Part shown: positions 6,390 to 14,460 of the stretch, piece by piece
Layout of the letters: each line of letters opens with the position of its first letter
Position numbering within the stretch: the stretch's first letter is position 1
From: an uncultured Bacteroidota bacterium
GTDB lineage: Bacteria > Bacteroidota > Bacteroidia > Chitinophagales > Chitinophagaceae
DNA length: 64,000 nt
Assembly (NCBI GenBank): GCA_903906365.1
Contig: CAIVKC010000022.1
Span: forward strand, 1-64,000
Direction: 5' to 3'
Notes under the pieces: model-generated
What the model saw: the letters and a program-made list of their open reading frames with translations, nothing else
Told to the model about the DNA's origin: nothing
Databases searched by the model: none
Made by a program: the position numbers and the translations under genes

Positions 6390-6452
6390 CCTTCGGGGTC
6401 AAGGAAGTTAGACCCCAAAGAGACAGTAGGGGTCGCTTCGCAGACCACCAGA
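6390..6452. repeat. hairpin repeats, C type and degenerate B type (copies 9 and 10)
   Basis: CCTTcGGGGTC (6390-6400) pairs with GACCCCaAAGa (6411-6421). Directly after it, 6429-6452 is an inverted B-type copy whose inner stem GTC-GC-GAA-GC-GAC (read on the minus strand) is intact, while its outer arm is lost. Confidence 0.65.
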
Positions 6453-6471
6453 GAGACATATATAATCTAGC

Positions 6472-6494
6472 TTGTTGGTCGAAAGACGCAACAA
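6472..6494. repeat. hairpin repeat, A-like with GAAA loop (copy 11)
   Basis: TTGTTG (6472-6477) pairs with CAACAA (6489-6494). The inner stem GTC/GAC closes a GAAA tetraloop, with one bulged G at 6488. Confidence 0.75.
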
Positions 6495-6534
6495 AGGCAT
6501 CAAAGAAATGAAGTAAGGTAATAATACAACCGCC

Positions 6535-6559
6535 TTTGTCGTGTCTTCTAACCGACAAA
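6535..6559. repeat. hairpin repeat, A-like (copy 12)
   Basis: Arms TTTGTCG (6535-6541) and CGACAAA (6553-6559), a perfect 7-bp stem. Its arm sequence differs from copy 1 on both sides at once. Confidence 0.75.
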
Positions 6560-6760
6560 CAATGATTAATTAGCAGCAAACTGTTATTGATTTAGTAAAA
6601 ACTAACACTGATAAGGACCGATCTAATATTGATAAGTAATAAGATAATAAAAGGCCGTTTAAAGGATTGATATTTTCTTCTTCAATAGTCATTGAAACGA
6701 ATACAATCAACAATAAATGCCTTAAAACATGTTTGTTTTTTGGTAAAAGAGGTATGATTT
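6560..6760. other. gene-free AT-rich spacer
   Basis: About 200 nt of AT-rich sequence with stop codons in all frames. I see no gene, terminator or repeat copy here. Confidence 0.5.
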
Positions 6761-6762
6761 AA

Positions 6763-6790
6763 GCCGTTGCCGCGTCTTCTGACCGACAAC
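6763..6790. repeat. hairpin repeat, A type (copy 13)
   Basis: Arms GTTGCCG (6766-6772) and CGACAAC (6784-6790) with one C-A mismatch. Inner stem GTC-TTCT-GAC is intact. Confidence 0.7.
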
Positions 6791-6828
6791 CTGATATTGA
6801 TTAACAATCAGTTACGCATTTTCCCTTT

Positions 6829-6893
6829 GGGATTTCACTTGTTAACACCGAAGGATGCATGTCACTTTGGGGTTTCTCTCGTTAACCCCGAAG
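6829..6893. repeat. hairpin repeats, C type (copies 14 and 15)
   Basis: Copy 15 is clear: CTTTGGGGTT (6865-6874) pairs with AACCCCGAAG (6884-6893) with one wobble. Copy 14 (about 6829-6856) is a degenerate version of the same unit. Confidence 0.65.
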
Positions 6894-6901
6894 GAATAAC
6901 A

Positions 6902-6929
6902 CGCCGGGGTCACTTGTAGACAACCAGCG
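6902..6929 (-). repeat. hairpin repeat, B type, inverted (copy 16)
   Basis: Arms CGCCGG (6902-6907) and CCAGCG (6924-6929), the same as copy 7. The loop region has diverged to GTC-ACTTGTA-GAC. Confidence 0.65.
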
Positions 6930-6956
6930 AGACAAGGAGCCAATCCCCAAATATTA

Positions 6957-6981
6957 GCCGTTGGTCGAAAGACACAACGGC
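6957..6981. repeat. hairpin repeat, A-like with GAAA loop (copy 17)
   Basis: GCCGTTG (6957-6963) pairs with CAACGGC (6975-6981). The inner stem GTC/GAC closes a GAAA tetraloop, with one bulged A. It is the most stable member of the family. Confidence 0.8.
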
Positions 6982-7610
6982 GGCATCAATATTTTTAACT
7001 CCTATTTCTGTTTGGTAGTCTTATTTTTAAAAGAAAGGCCGCTTTTACCAACCGTGTCCACAAGGTATCGGCCAGCTTTTCGGGGTTTGAAATAACGTCT
7101 ATATATGTTCAGGTAGATTAGTTTTCTTATGTTGTATAAAAAACAACACGCTTTATAAAAAAGGGGTTTTACTATGCAGAGCGCGTTCTATAAGTGAATA
7201 AATACAGTGTTCGTGCAGCGCTAATCTATAACTCTTTTTCAATTAGGCAAGTGAGCCTAATCTTCTGATAGTACTGGTATAGGGATTCGCTAATTGGTCA
7301 TATACAATAAACATAATTCATGCACCAGCGTTGATGGAAACAGGATACACCTAACCGCAAATTTCATTTTTCATAATTCTTTCCGCGCAAAAGCATTGGG
7401 TATTATTCGTTTTTGTTCTACAAGGGTATTTTAACAGTATGTTCAACGGGTAGGCATACGTTTAAGCTATTATAATGATCTCCTTTATTTACCTTTCTCG
7501 GTATGGATGAATCACCGTTACTCTTTTTTATTTAGATGTTTTAACAGACCTATTGCTGGGGCTGCTGATAATATATTTAAACCTACACAAATGAATATAG
7601 TTTATTTGAT
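6982..7610. other. gene-free AT-rich stretch with isolated small hairpins
   Basis: No supportable ORF in about 630 nt. Small perfect inverted repeats occur, such as ATTAGGC (7242-7248) with GCCTAAT (7255-7261) and a TGTTGT/ACAACA pair near 7133-7150. None is followed by a T-run. I can assign no function. Confidence 0.5.
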
Positions 7611-7638
7611 CGCTGGGGTCGAAGACAGACCACCAGCG
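7611..7638. repeat. hairpin repeat, B type (copy 18)
   Basis: Arms CGCTGG (7611-7616) and CCAGCG (7633-7638) are fully Watson-Crick, where copies 7 and 16 need a wobble. Inner stem GTC-GAA-GAC is intact. Confidence 0.75.
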
Positions 7639-7657
7639 CGGCGGTCAGAATGTTTGT

Positions 7658-7762
7658 TAGGGATGAAAAGCAAAGTGCCAAGTATTGCTACGCGCCCCCA
7701 AGCCTTTTCCCTTGCAAGGCTTGGGGATACACTCTGCAAACCGCCACTTTGCTTTCCCCCTA
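7658..7762. repeat. 105-bp nested palindrome
   Basis: Three coaxial perfect stems: TAGGG (7658-7662) with CCCTA (7758-7762), AAAGCAAAGTG (7667-7677 region) with CACTTTGCTTT (7745-7755), and CCCCAAGCCTT (7696-7706) with AAGGCTTGGGG (7716-7726) over a 9-nt loop. It lies 19 nt after hairpin copy 18. It could be a small non-autonomous mobile element or a structured RNA. No T-run follows, so it is not a standard terminator. Confidence 0.6.
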
Positions 7763-8329
7763 CCAAAATCTTAAATATAGTTTGCGTCTTATCGTTTGAG
7801 GCAGGTTTGCCTCTTGTTGGTGGTCTTTTAGCGGGCCTTTTAGGAGGAAGTAACCCCCAATCGAGAACGGCCTAAAAATAGCCTGTAATAAGGTTTGCCG
7901 CCGATCTTGTCCGGCCCCGATTTGGCCTATTTGCCGGGCGTGGCTATCTTTGGTGCGTCATGTGGTAAACCCCCCAATTCTGGGGCATAATGGTTGCTAA
8001 AAGGTTAAAAATGAATGGAAAAAAAATAGTGGCGTTCAGACTTGCATAAACTGGGATCATTATATACCTTTACTCCATCATCCTTTGATAATTCCACTTC
8101 CGCAAAAGCCATTTCCGGCTTTGAGCTCCCAAATCCCGAAGACCTGATTTATTCCAGAAGCAGTACTTTTCAAACCAGTATGGTTTTTCCTTTCAATATC
8201 TGTGGAACCACCTGAAAGAAACCTCTTAGAGCCATTACCTTTCGTTGTAATATAATATTTCCTTCCTCTGAATCTCCCGCTTACAAGGCCAGTTTGTGCC
8301 GCATTTATTAACAACTGAAACGTACAATC
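7763..8329. other. gene-free transition from island to core sequence
   Basis: Composition becomes less AT-rich here. There is one small hairpin, GAGGCA (7798-7803) with TGCCTC (7808-7813). Open frames on both strands (7507-7875 plus, 8078-8314 minus) lack family features or plausible starts and were not accepted. Decayed coding remnants are possible but not demonstrable by eye. Confidence 0.45.
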
Positions 8330-9067
8330 ATGAAAAAGATTCTGAGTAAGGTCCTGCTGTTACAGGCATTCCTGATTTCCTGTCTTTGGGTATCAGCCCA
8401 TGCTATTACCCGGTATACAGTGCATGCCGGCATTATTTACCTGGCAGTCAATTCCAATGACAGTCTTGCGGGCAGAAAGGGTGAACCCGGCAAAACCATG
8501 CTCACCGAAAGCCTGGTGAGTTTTAACGCCAACTATATGAGTCATGAAATTGACCTGAAATGGAATGTGGCCAAGGGAAAAGAATTTGATCATTTCTTTA
8601 TAGAAAGAAGTACGGACGGGACGAGTTTTGAAAAAATCGGTGAAGTAAAGGCCGTTGTATCCGGCCCCCAGGAATACGCTTTCGCAGACTATGTGAAACC
8701 GGCTGTAGCCCGCAAAAATGACCTGTTTTACCGCATTAGGCAATTCAGTCCTGAAAATACATCCACCTATTCAAAAGTGCTTATTGTACGGATGTATAAT
8801 ACAAAGTCCGTAACCGCCGTCAGTGTTACGCCAGACCCCGCGCTCAATGATATTCTGGTCAATGTCCAGCTGAAAGAAAAATCATTCGTGGTAATGACGG
8901 TCAAAGACCAGCATGGGGACCAGATCATGAAGAAGGCCGCGCATGCCGACGACGGCGCCAACAGCTTCAGCCTGGAGGGGACCAGCGGCCTGCGCCCGGG
9001 AACCTATATGCTGGAAGTCATCATCAACAGCAATGAAAGAATGACCATACAACTTATTAAGAGTTAA
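8330..9067 (+). CDS. secreted protein with type IX secretion-like C-terminal domain
   Basis: 245 residues. A signal peptide (about 1-26) ends in SAHA. Residues 60-150 resemble the immunoglobulin-like module common in Bacteroidota secreted proteins (WNVAKGKEFDHFFIERSTDG...FYRIRQ). Residues 165-245 have the beta-sandwich pattern of a T9SS sorting domain: VSVTPDPALNDILVNV, a GLRPGTYMLEV segment and a short end with QLIKS. It is probably exported and surface-attached or released by type IX secretion. It is a single gene ended by a strong bidirectional terminator. The passenger function is unknown because little else is present. Confidence 0.75.
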   Translation: MKKILSKVLLLQAFLISCLWVSAHAITRYTVHAGIIYLAVNSNDSLAGRKGEPGKTMLTESLVSFNANYMSHEIDLKWNVAKGKEFDHFFIERSTDGTSFEKIGEVKAVVSGPQEYAFADYVKPAVARKNDLFYRIRQFSPENTSTYSKVLIVRMYNTKSVTAVSVTPDPALNDILVNVQLKEKSFVVMTVKDQHGDQIMKKAAHADDGANSFSLEGTSGLRPGTYMLEVIINSNERMTIQLIKS

Positions 9068-9102
9068 CTATTTTAGGTTTTATCAGAGGTAAGCAAAAAT
9101 AG

Positions 9103-9136
9103 ATCCTCCCCTTAACCGGGGGGGATTTTATTTTTT
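9103..9136. terminator. bidirectional intrinsic terminator
   Basis: A 9-bp stem, ATCCTCCCC (9103-9111) with GGGGGGGAT (9118-9126) and one wobble. T-runs follow on the plus strand and A-runs precede it. It serves the convergent genes ending at 9067 and 9128. Confidence 0.85.
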
Positions 9137-9418
9137 GACACCCAGGTAGGACTCCAGGCATTTGACATAATCAGCAAAGGCCTTCACGCCCGCCGGGGTG
9201 ATGCGGCAGATGGTCTGGGGGTAATTATCCTTGAACTGTTTGATCACTTCGATGTAACCCGCCTCCTTTAGTTTATTGATCTGCACGCTCAGGTTTCCCG
9301 AAGTGGCCTGGGTCTTCTCCCGGAGATAGGTGAACTCCGCCTCCTTTACGCTGATCAACAGCGAAATGACGGCAAGCCGGAGCTGGGAATGCAATATGGG
9401 ATCAAGATCCTTAAACAT
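9128..9418 (-). CDS. winged-helix transcriptional regulator
   Basis: 96 residues, the size of a single winged-helix DNA-binding domain of the MarR/HTH_34-like group. HSQLRLAVISLLISVKEAEFTYLREKT is helix 1-2, TSGNLSVQINKLKEAGYIEVIK is the recognition helix and first wing strand, and a PQTICRITPAGVKAF wing follows. It overlaps the upstream membrane-protein gene by 8 nt. Regulator plus multi-span membrane protein is a common Bacteroidota pair; the signal is unknown. Confidence 0.85.
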   Translation of the reverse strand: MFKDLDPILHSQLRLAVISLLISVKEAEFTYLREKTQATSGNLSVQINKLKEAGYIEVIKQFKDNYPQTICRITPAGVKAFADYVKCLESYLGVKK

Positions 9419-10010
9419 GTTCCTGCTGGTTCTTGAATTTAGCCCTTAATAAATGACCGGGAATGATATAACTGACCAGGATGGCCACTGCCAGCAGGAC
9501 AATCTGCATATTGTCCCCGGCAAAGGAAGACAGCACAATCAGCGGAAAGCAGAGCAACCCCCCGATAATCAGGGGCCTGAATTTGATCAGTGACCCTGAA
9601 ACATAAGTGCCGATGCCGTAAAGCATCATATAAATGGGGCTGCTGTGTTCCCAGCCGGTTTTACCAAACAGGAAAGAGGTCGCAAAAAAAGAAAGTCCGA
9701 TGGCAGTCCACAGGTGGGCTCCTGCCTCATTGATGTAGGTTTTTACCTTTTCCCTTTTGCGGTCGCGCACGATGAAATAGACATGAAACACCAGCGCAAC
9801 AGGTATGATATACCATCCATAATAATTTTTGTCTGACCCTGCAAACACGGTCAGGTAATACTGGATGGCGCAGGCTATCATCACGGCCCAGCCCCAAAGC
9901 AGGAAATAGTGACTGGAATCCTTCACGGAATTCCGGGTGGTCTCGATCATGGAACTGATCAAACGCAGGCTTTCCTGCGGGGAGAAATCATCTGGTTTTT
10001 TGTTATCCAT
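9411..10010 (-). CDS. multi-span inner-membrane protein
   Basis: 199 residues. A soluble N-terminus (SPQESLRLISSMIETTRN) is followed by about five hydrophobic segments: roughly 38-58, 68-85, 100-118, 125-145 and 160-185. This pattern is common for uncharacterised membrane proteins co-transcribed with winged-helix regulators in Bacteroidota. It overlaps the regulator by 8 nt. No enzymatic motif is visible; it may be the sensory or target partner of the regulator. Confidence 0.8.
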   Translation of the reverse strand: MDNKKPDDFSPQESLRLISSMIETTRNSVKDSSHYFLLWGWAVMIACAIQYYLTVFAGSDKNYYGWYIIPVALVFHVYFIVRDRKREKVKTYINEAGAHLWTAIGLSFFATSFLFGKTGWEHSSPIYMMLYGIGTYVSGSLIKFRPLIIGGLLCFPLIVLSSFAGDNMQIVLLAVAILVSYIIPGHLLRAKFKNQQEHV

Positions 10011-10085
10011 ACTGAAACTTTGGTAAAAATGAAATAAGCAGCGTCCCGGCCGGACGCTGCTGTAATTTAGTCATTGCCGCCGGTT

Positions 10086-10712
10086 TTACTGGCACTTGGC
10101 AAGCATATCCGCCGCTTCTTTCTGCCCCCAGTTGGGATACAGGGGTTTGACCTGAAAGGTCTTGTACAGATCAACCGCTTTCTGAAAGATCGGCTTGGCC
10201 CTGTCCTTTCCACCGCCAAATTGCTCGGGTGTGCCAAAAACACTCATGCCCTGCAGGTAGTACAACCGAGGGTTATTGGGGTCCAGTTTCATACCAGCTT
10301 CCAGGGCAGCACTCGCTTCCATCCCGTAGGTCTGCCAGCGGCTCTGGGGGTCCACCAGCATTTGCTGGGTTGCCGCCATATTGGAAATGGTGCAGAGTTC
10401 GGCATTCTTTTCAATGGCTTCCGCCTTGGCCACCAGGGCCTTTATTTTCTCTGCCAGCTGGTCCTTGTCCACTTTATTATCCGTCCAGCCGATCCTTGTC
10501 TGGGCAAGGGCGGCATAATAATAGGGAAGCCACTGGGTCTTTTCAGCATCCCCCACCCGGGTGAAGGCATTGGAGACCGCTTCCAGGTCGGCGGTTGATT
10601 TGGCTGAATCCAGCAGGGCGATGTTTTTTTGCATGGCAGCGGCATATTTGTCACTTTGGGCGTGGACGGCCACCGATAGGGAGACTGCCAGGATAAGAAG
10701 AAATGATTTCAT
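10086..10712 (-). CDS. periplasmic TPR-like protein
   Basis: 208 residues with a clear signal peptide (MKSFLLILAVSLSVAVHAQ). The mature part is all helical with TPR-like spacing: WLPYYYAALAQTRIG near residue 60, ALEAGMKLDPNNPRLYYLQGMSVF near 135, and an IFQKAVDLYKTF repeat. It follows the TonB-dependent receptor gene by 66 nt on the same strand and is likely co-transcribed. It may be an accessory of the receptor, which is inference from position. Confidence 0.8.
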   Translation of the reverse strand: MKSFLLILAVSLSVAVHAQSDKYAAAMQKNIALLDSAKSTADLEAVSNAFTRVGDAEKTQWLPYYYAALAQTRIGWTDNKVDKDQLAEKIKALVAKAEAIEKNAELCTISNMAATQQMLVDPQSRWQTYGMEASAALEAGMKLDPNNPRLYYLQGMSVFGTPEQFGGGKDRAKPIFQKAVDLYKTFQVKPLYPNWGQKEAADMLAKCQ

Positions 10713-10778
10713 AATAGATGGTTTTAAATGTGTGAATGTGGATGAATTATTGATGTTAATTTTTAAATCTGATTGCTG

Positions 10779-13022
10779 CTATAAATTGTTATTGATGGCA
10801 TCCTGGGTCCTGTCTACCCCCCAGCTCAGGAAACAACCGATGAAATAGAACCTCCTGGCGGGCGGCTGTACAGGGACCTTGTTAACCCCGCTGTAGGAAT
10901 AATTATACCCGTATACGGCATCGTATCCAAGTACATTGTTCACGGAGGCAAACAGTACGATAAAAGTCCTTGCCTTCGGCTTGCCGATACTGGGTACATA
11001 CTCCATGCTGAAACCGAGGCTGTTGAAATCCCGGGTCGTGCCATGGTCCCGGACCGCAAATTTGGCCGTACTGTCCAGGATAAAATCGTAATAGGGCCTG
11101 CCGGTGGCATAACTGTAGGTCAGGTTGAAACCTGTCTTGATCTTGGTAAAAAATCTTTTCATCACCAGGGATGCGGTATGCCTGGCGGCAAAAGTGGGCA
11201 TTAACTGAGTGGTATAGTTCAGGTAATTGCGTTTGGTATCCAGGTAGGAATAACTGATCCAGTAATCAAAATCCCTGAAGGATCGCTTGTCCCGCCAGAA
11301 AACTTCAAATCCCTGAGCATATCCGCTGCCCGTGTTGTTGTAGAGGGAATAGGTATAGCTCACCGGAACGGTCTTGATGAGGTCCTCGTACTTTTTGTAG
11401 TAAGCTTCCACCCGGAATATCCGGTCCCTGGTCATCTTCTGATAGTTGATGATGTAATGGGTGGCCTTGGTAAAGCCGAGGTTGGTTGTATAAAACAGCT
11501 GCGTGTTTTCGGGCTTCTGGTAGAATATTCCGTAGGCTGCCGATACCTGGGCATCTTTTCCAGTCTTGTAGGCGAGGGAAATACGCGGGGCAATATCTGA
11601 CCTGGCCAGGATGGAGGAGTTTTCAAAGCGCAGGCCTATTTTGGCTGCCAGTTCATTGGTTATAAAAATATCTGATTCCGCGAACAAGGAACTGTAGTTA
11701 TCCGTGAACTGATGGGTGGAATCATTATAGACTGCCTTGTTATAGGCATTCCAGTATTCCCCGCCAAATCTCAGGTAGCTGATGCCGCCGATCTTTTTTT
11801 CAAAGACCGCCTTGAGCTGGGATAGATCCTGCCGGTTTAGGAGGGTGAAGTTTTTTGCCTGCATCCAGAAAATGCTGTCCGGATAGGCCTGTGGCCGGTT
11901 AAAGGCATTTTGCACCTGCTGCAGGATATTGTCCTTGTTGGTGCTGTAACTGGCCCCCAGGTTCATCTTCCATCCGTTATTGAGGTATTCCCTCCAGCTG
12001 AGATTATTGTACCAGTTATGGTTGTTCAGCCCGAAAGCGTCCTTGAGGTTCAGGGAGTCCACATCCGGCCTGCGCAACCCCAGCTGGCTGTAGCCGAAGG
12101 TGGAATAGTACTTGATCATACCTCCGTTCTTTGTCCTGATCCGGAAATTGGCGTCCCCGGAATGAAACTGGGGAATGTTGAAATAATCAGGCGTTTGTTT
12201 GACGACCTTGAAGTAAAGGCCCACATTGGTATAATTATAAGTGATCCCCCAGGAAGATTTCTTATCCTTGGCCAGTTGCTGGGTGCCCAGTCCCACCACC
12301 AGCGGGGAGAGGGTGGCGTCCAGTTCGGACTTTTCCGGCAGGTCGATGGATTCCAGCAGGACTACCGAGGAAAGGGCCTGTCCATAAAGGGCCGAATACC
12401 CCCCTGTGGAAAAAACCGTACCCTTGAAAAGAAAGGGCGAGAAACGGCCGCGGGAAGCAATATCAGGTACACTGGCATTGTATGGGTTGTTGACCAGGGT
12501 TCCGTCAATGTATTGCTTGGCCTCATAGCCCGCGCCGCCTCTGACAAAGAGGCCTTCCTGCTCACCCACCTGCTGGGCCCCAGGCAGGGTCTTTAGTGCG
12601 GCAGTGATATCTGCATTCGAGCCGGCCGTGGTAGCCACGTCCAGGGAACTCAGGACGGCGCCCCGCTTACTATCGCCTGCCGAAAAAGAGCCCGCTGTTA
12701 TGGTAACTGCTTTTAGTTCGTTGAGCTGTTCCTTTAATACGATATCGACCGACACGCTCTGATGGCCGAGTTCAATTTTTTGTTCCACCGAATTGTAGCC
12801 CACCGAGCTAACCAGCAGGGTCTGGGTTCCCTTTTCGGTGGTATGGAAACTGAAACGGCCAAGCGAATCAGCGGTGGCCCCGTCATAGGTTTCCTTCAAG
12901 GTAATGCTGGCACCGGCAACGGCCCGGTTGTGGTTATCCCGGACCCGGCCGGAGACGGTAACCTGCGAGAAAACGGCCATAACCGGCAGCAGTCCGACAA
13001 GGAAAGAAAATAACTTGATCAC
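10779..13022 (-). CDS. TonB-dependent outer-membrane receptor
   Basis: 747 residues. The signal peptide is about 1-19. A carboxypeptidase-regulatory-like domain (22-105, VTVSGRVRDNHNRAVAGASITL) is followed by the plug (about 115-225, LKTLPGAQQVGEQEGLFVRGG) and a 22-strand-type barrel rich in aromatic residues. The start is GTG at 13020-13022, and no ATG is available before the signal peptide. It would import a ligand across the outer membrane using TonB energy; the ligand cannot be read from the sequence. It lacks the SusD partner of polysaccharide loci. It lies between an orphan sensor kinase gene upstream and a TPR protein gene downstream. Confidence 0.9.
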   Translation of the reverse strand: MIKLFSFLVGLLPVMAVFSQVTVSGRVRDNHNRAVAGASITLKETYDGATADSLGRFSFHTTEKGTQTLLVSSVGYNSVEQKIELGHQSVSVDIVLKEQLNELKAVTITAGSFSAGDSKRGAVLSSLDVATTAGSNADITAALKTLPGAQQVGEQEGLFVRGGAGYEAKQYIDGTLVNNPYNASVPDIASRGRFSPFLFKGTVFSTGGYSALYGQALSSVVLLESIDLPEKSELDATLSPLVVGLGTQQLAKDKKSSWGITYNYTNVGLYFKVVKQTPDYFNIPQFHSGDANFRIRTKNGGMIKYYSTFGYSQLGLRRPDVDSLNLKDAFGLNNHNWYNNLSWREYLNNGWKMNLGASYSTNKDNILQQVQNAFNRPQAYPDSIFWMQAKNFTLLNRQDLSQLKAVFEKKIGGISYLRFGGEYWNAYNKAVYNDSTHQFTDNYSSLFAESDIFITNELAAKIGLRFENSSILARSDIAPRISLAYKTGKDAQVSAAYGIFYQKPENTQLFYTTNLGFTKATHYIINYQKMTRDRIFRVEAYYKKYEDLIKTVPVSYTYSLYNNTGSGYAQGFEVFWRDKRSFRDFDYWISYSYLDTKRNYLNYTTQLMPTFAARHTASLVMKRFFTKIKTGFNLTYSYATGRPYYDFILDSTAKFAVRDHGTTRDFNSLGFSMEYVPSIGKPKARTFIVLFASVNNVLGYDAVYGYNYSYSGVNKVPVQPPARRFYFIGCFLSWGVDRTQDAINNNL

Positions 13023-13041
13023 TGGATGAAGATTTAGTACA

Positions 13042-13072
13042 CAAACGTAAAGTAGTTTATTTTATAAACCAA
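13042..13072 (-). promoter_or_regulatory. promoter of the TonB receptor gene
   Basis: On the minus strand, TACGTTTG (13049-13042) is preceded at about 20 nt by TTG. This is the Bacteroidota -33/-7 pattern, about 15 nt before the likely transcription start and 20 nt from the GTG start. Confidence 0.55.
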
Positions 13073-13112
13073 ATATTTTTGGAGTTTTTTTATACGGCCG
13101 GCCACCAGGGTC

Positions 13113-14168
13113 TTACCGGTAAATATCGACCGGAATCAGCACAGTGGCCTCTACCGAAGAGCCATTTACTTCGCGGATATCAAAATTGGCCTTGTCGCCG
13201 AACAGGAGTTGCAGGCGATTTTTGGTACTGGCCAGTCCGAAGCCATCCCCGTCTGCGTGACCGTTGAGGTGCCCGGTATTTTCGATGACCAGCATATGGA
13301 AGGTGTCCCGGAAATCGGAGGTGATTTTTACCCTTCCGCCACTGACCTGTTTGGATATGCCGTGTTTGATGGCATTTTCCACCAGGGTCTGCAGCATCAT
13401 CGGGGGTATGGGCTGGTTGAGGGTGTCTTCGTCAATGTCATATTCAATGTGCAGGCGGTCCTCAAAACGGATATGCTCAAGGGCCAGGTAGTCTTTGACG
13501 ATATTGAGTTCCTTTTCAAAAGTGACCGTTTCCAGCTTCTCTGCCTGCATGCTGGAGCGCAGGATATTGCTCAGTTCGGTGATGGCCGTGCGCGCCCGGC
13601 TCGGGTTTTCGTCTATGAGCGCCCGGATGCTGTTGAGGGCATTGAAGATAAAGTGGGGGTTGATATGGGCTTTGATGGTCTTCAGCTCCAGTTCCTTGAC
13701 AAGGGCTTCTAGGCGCAGGGTATCAAACTGCTGTTTTCTGCTCTTTTCGATGTAATGATAGAAGTAATAAATCATGACCCAGGGCACAATGAAGATCCCT
13801 ATATTGATGATATTGGCAATCAGCCGGGTGGTAAAGTCAAGCTTGGTCTTGCCTGATTCTGTTAAATGGAACAACTGGTTAATGCCCATCTGCAGCAGGA
13901 TAAAAAACAGGCTGGTCAGCAACACGGCCACCAGCAGTTTGGGCAATACCTTTTCAATGGGGAGCAGCAGCCAGTTTCTTTTTTTGATCACGGCGCGCAG
14001 CAGGTGGGTACTGAGTATCCCGCCGGCCACCACATCCAGGATGCGGGCTATGTAATTGACGGACAGTTTCTGATCAAAAGTATGGGCAAAAAACAGCATG
14101 GACAGCCCCACAAGCCCCCATCCGCCGACCTGGCACCACCAGTAGTATTTCGATATATTCTTAGGCAT
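13113..14168 (-). CDS. LytS-type sensor histidine kinase (His_kinase family)
   Basis: 351 residues. Four hydrophobic segments lie in residues 8-145, with no periplasmic sensor domain. The His_kinase dimerisation signature ELKTIKAHINPHFIFNALNSI (split around His177-type residue in HINPHF) and the ATPase part (MLQTLVENAIKHGI, then GDGFGLASTKNRL) follow. This class normally phosphorylates a LytTR response regulator encoded next to it, but no response regulator is present in this window. Downstream on the same strand, 90 nt away, is the TonB receptor gene, which has its own promoter. Confidence 0.9.
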   Translation of the reverse strand: MPKNISKYYWWCQVGGWGLVGLSMLFFAHTFDQKLSVNYIARILDVVAGGILSTHLLRAVIKKRNWLLLPIEKVLPKLLVAVLLTSLFFILLQMGINQLFHLTESGKTKLDFTTRLIANIINIGIFIVPWVMIYYFYHYIEKSRKQQFDTLRLEALVKELELKTIKAHINPHFIFNALNSIRALIDENPSRARTAITELSNILRSSMQAEKLETVTFEKELNIVKDYLALEHIRFEDRLHIEYDIDEDTLNQPIPPMMLQTLVENAIKHGISKQVSGGRVKITSDFRDTFHMLVIENTGHLNGHADGDGFGLASTKNRLQLLFGDKANFDIREVNGSSVEATVLIPVDIYR

Positions 14169-14460
14169 ATAACTTTTCTGCTATATAAAGTTAAAAATTT
14201 CTGCTTGCTGCATCCGGGATAATTGTATTAATGGTGATATAGGTAGGCTGTCGGTGTATCTGAGCGACCTAAACACTTCTTTGGGGCAACTTAGGGAAAA
14301 ATCCCCTGGCGGAGACCCTTTTTTTGCGCCCCGTCAAACAAATCGGGGTGCCCGGTTGTAAAAGTCCCGCAGGGTAAATTGCGTACCGACATACTGACCT
14401 GCGCCTGCAGGCGTTAGATTTAGCAGGAATATAGTATTTTTACCCATTAAATACCTGTGA
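14169..14460. other. intergenic region upstream of dxs
   Basis: 292 nt between the divergent kinase gene and dxs. It contains a perfect 12-bp palindrome, CGCCTGCAGGCG (14402-14413), about 50 nt before the dxs ATG, which could be an operator. No RNA gene or clear consensus promoter was identified. Confidence 0.4.

Noticed and set aside
6203-6511. Plus-strand ORF of 102 codons
   Set aside because: It is made of repeat copies 7 to 11 read through; its protein has no protein-like pattern.
6127-6579. Minus-strand ORF of 150 codons
   Set aside because: Covers the same repeat array; composition follows the repeats, not a gene.
6145-6981. CRISPR array
   Set aside because: Units are hairpins with varied arms in both orientations and irregular spacing; there is no constant repeat/spacer length and no cas gene.
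7507-7875. Plus-strand ORF of 122 codons
   Set aside because: It runs through hairpin copy 18 and the 105-bp palindrome, so the open frame is a by-product of structured DNA.
8078-8314. Minus-strand ORF of 78 codons
   Set aside because: No leader or family features; it occupies the promoter side of the gene at 8330. A decayed remnant cannot be excluded.
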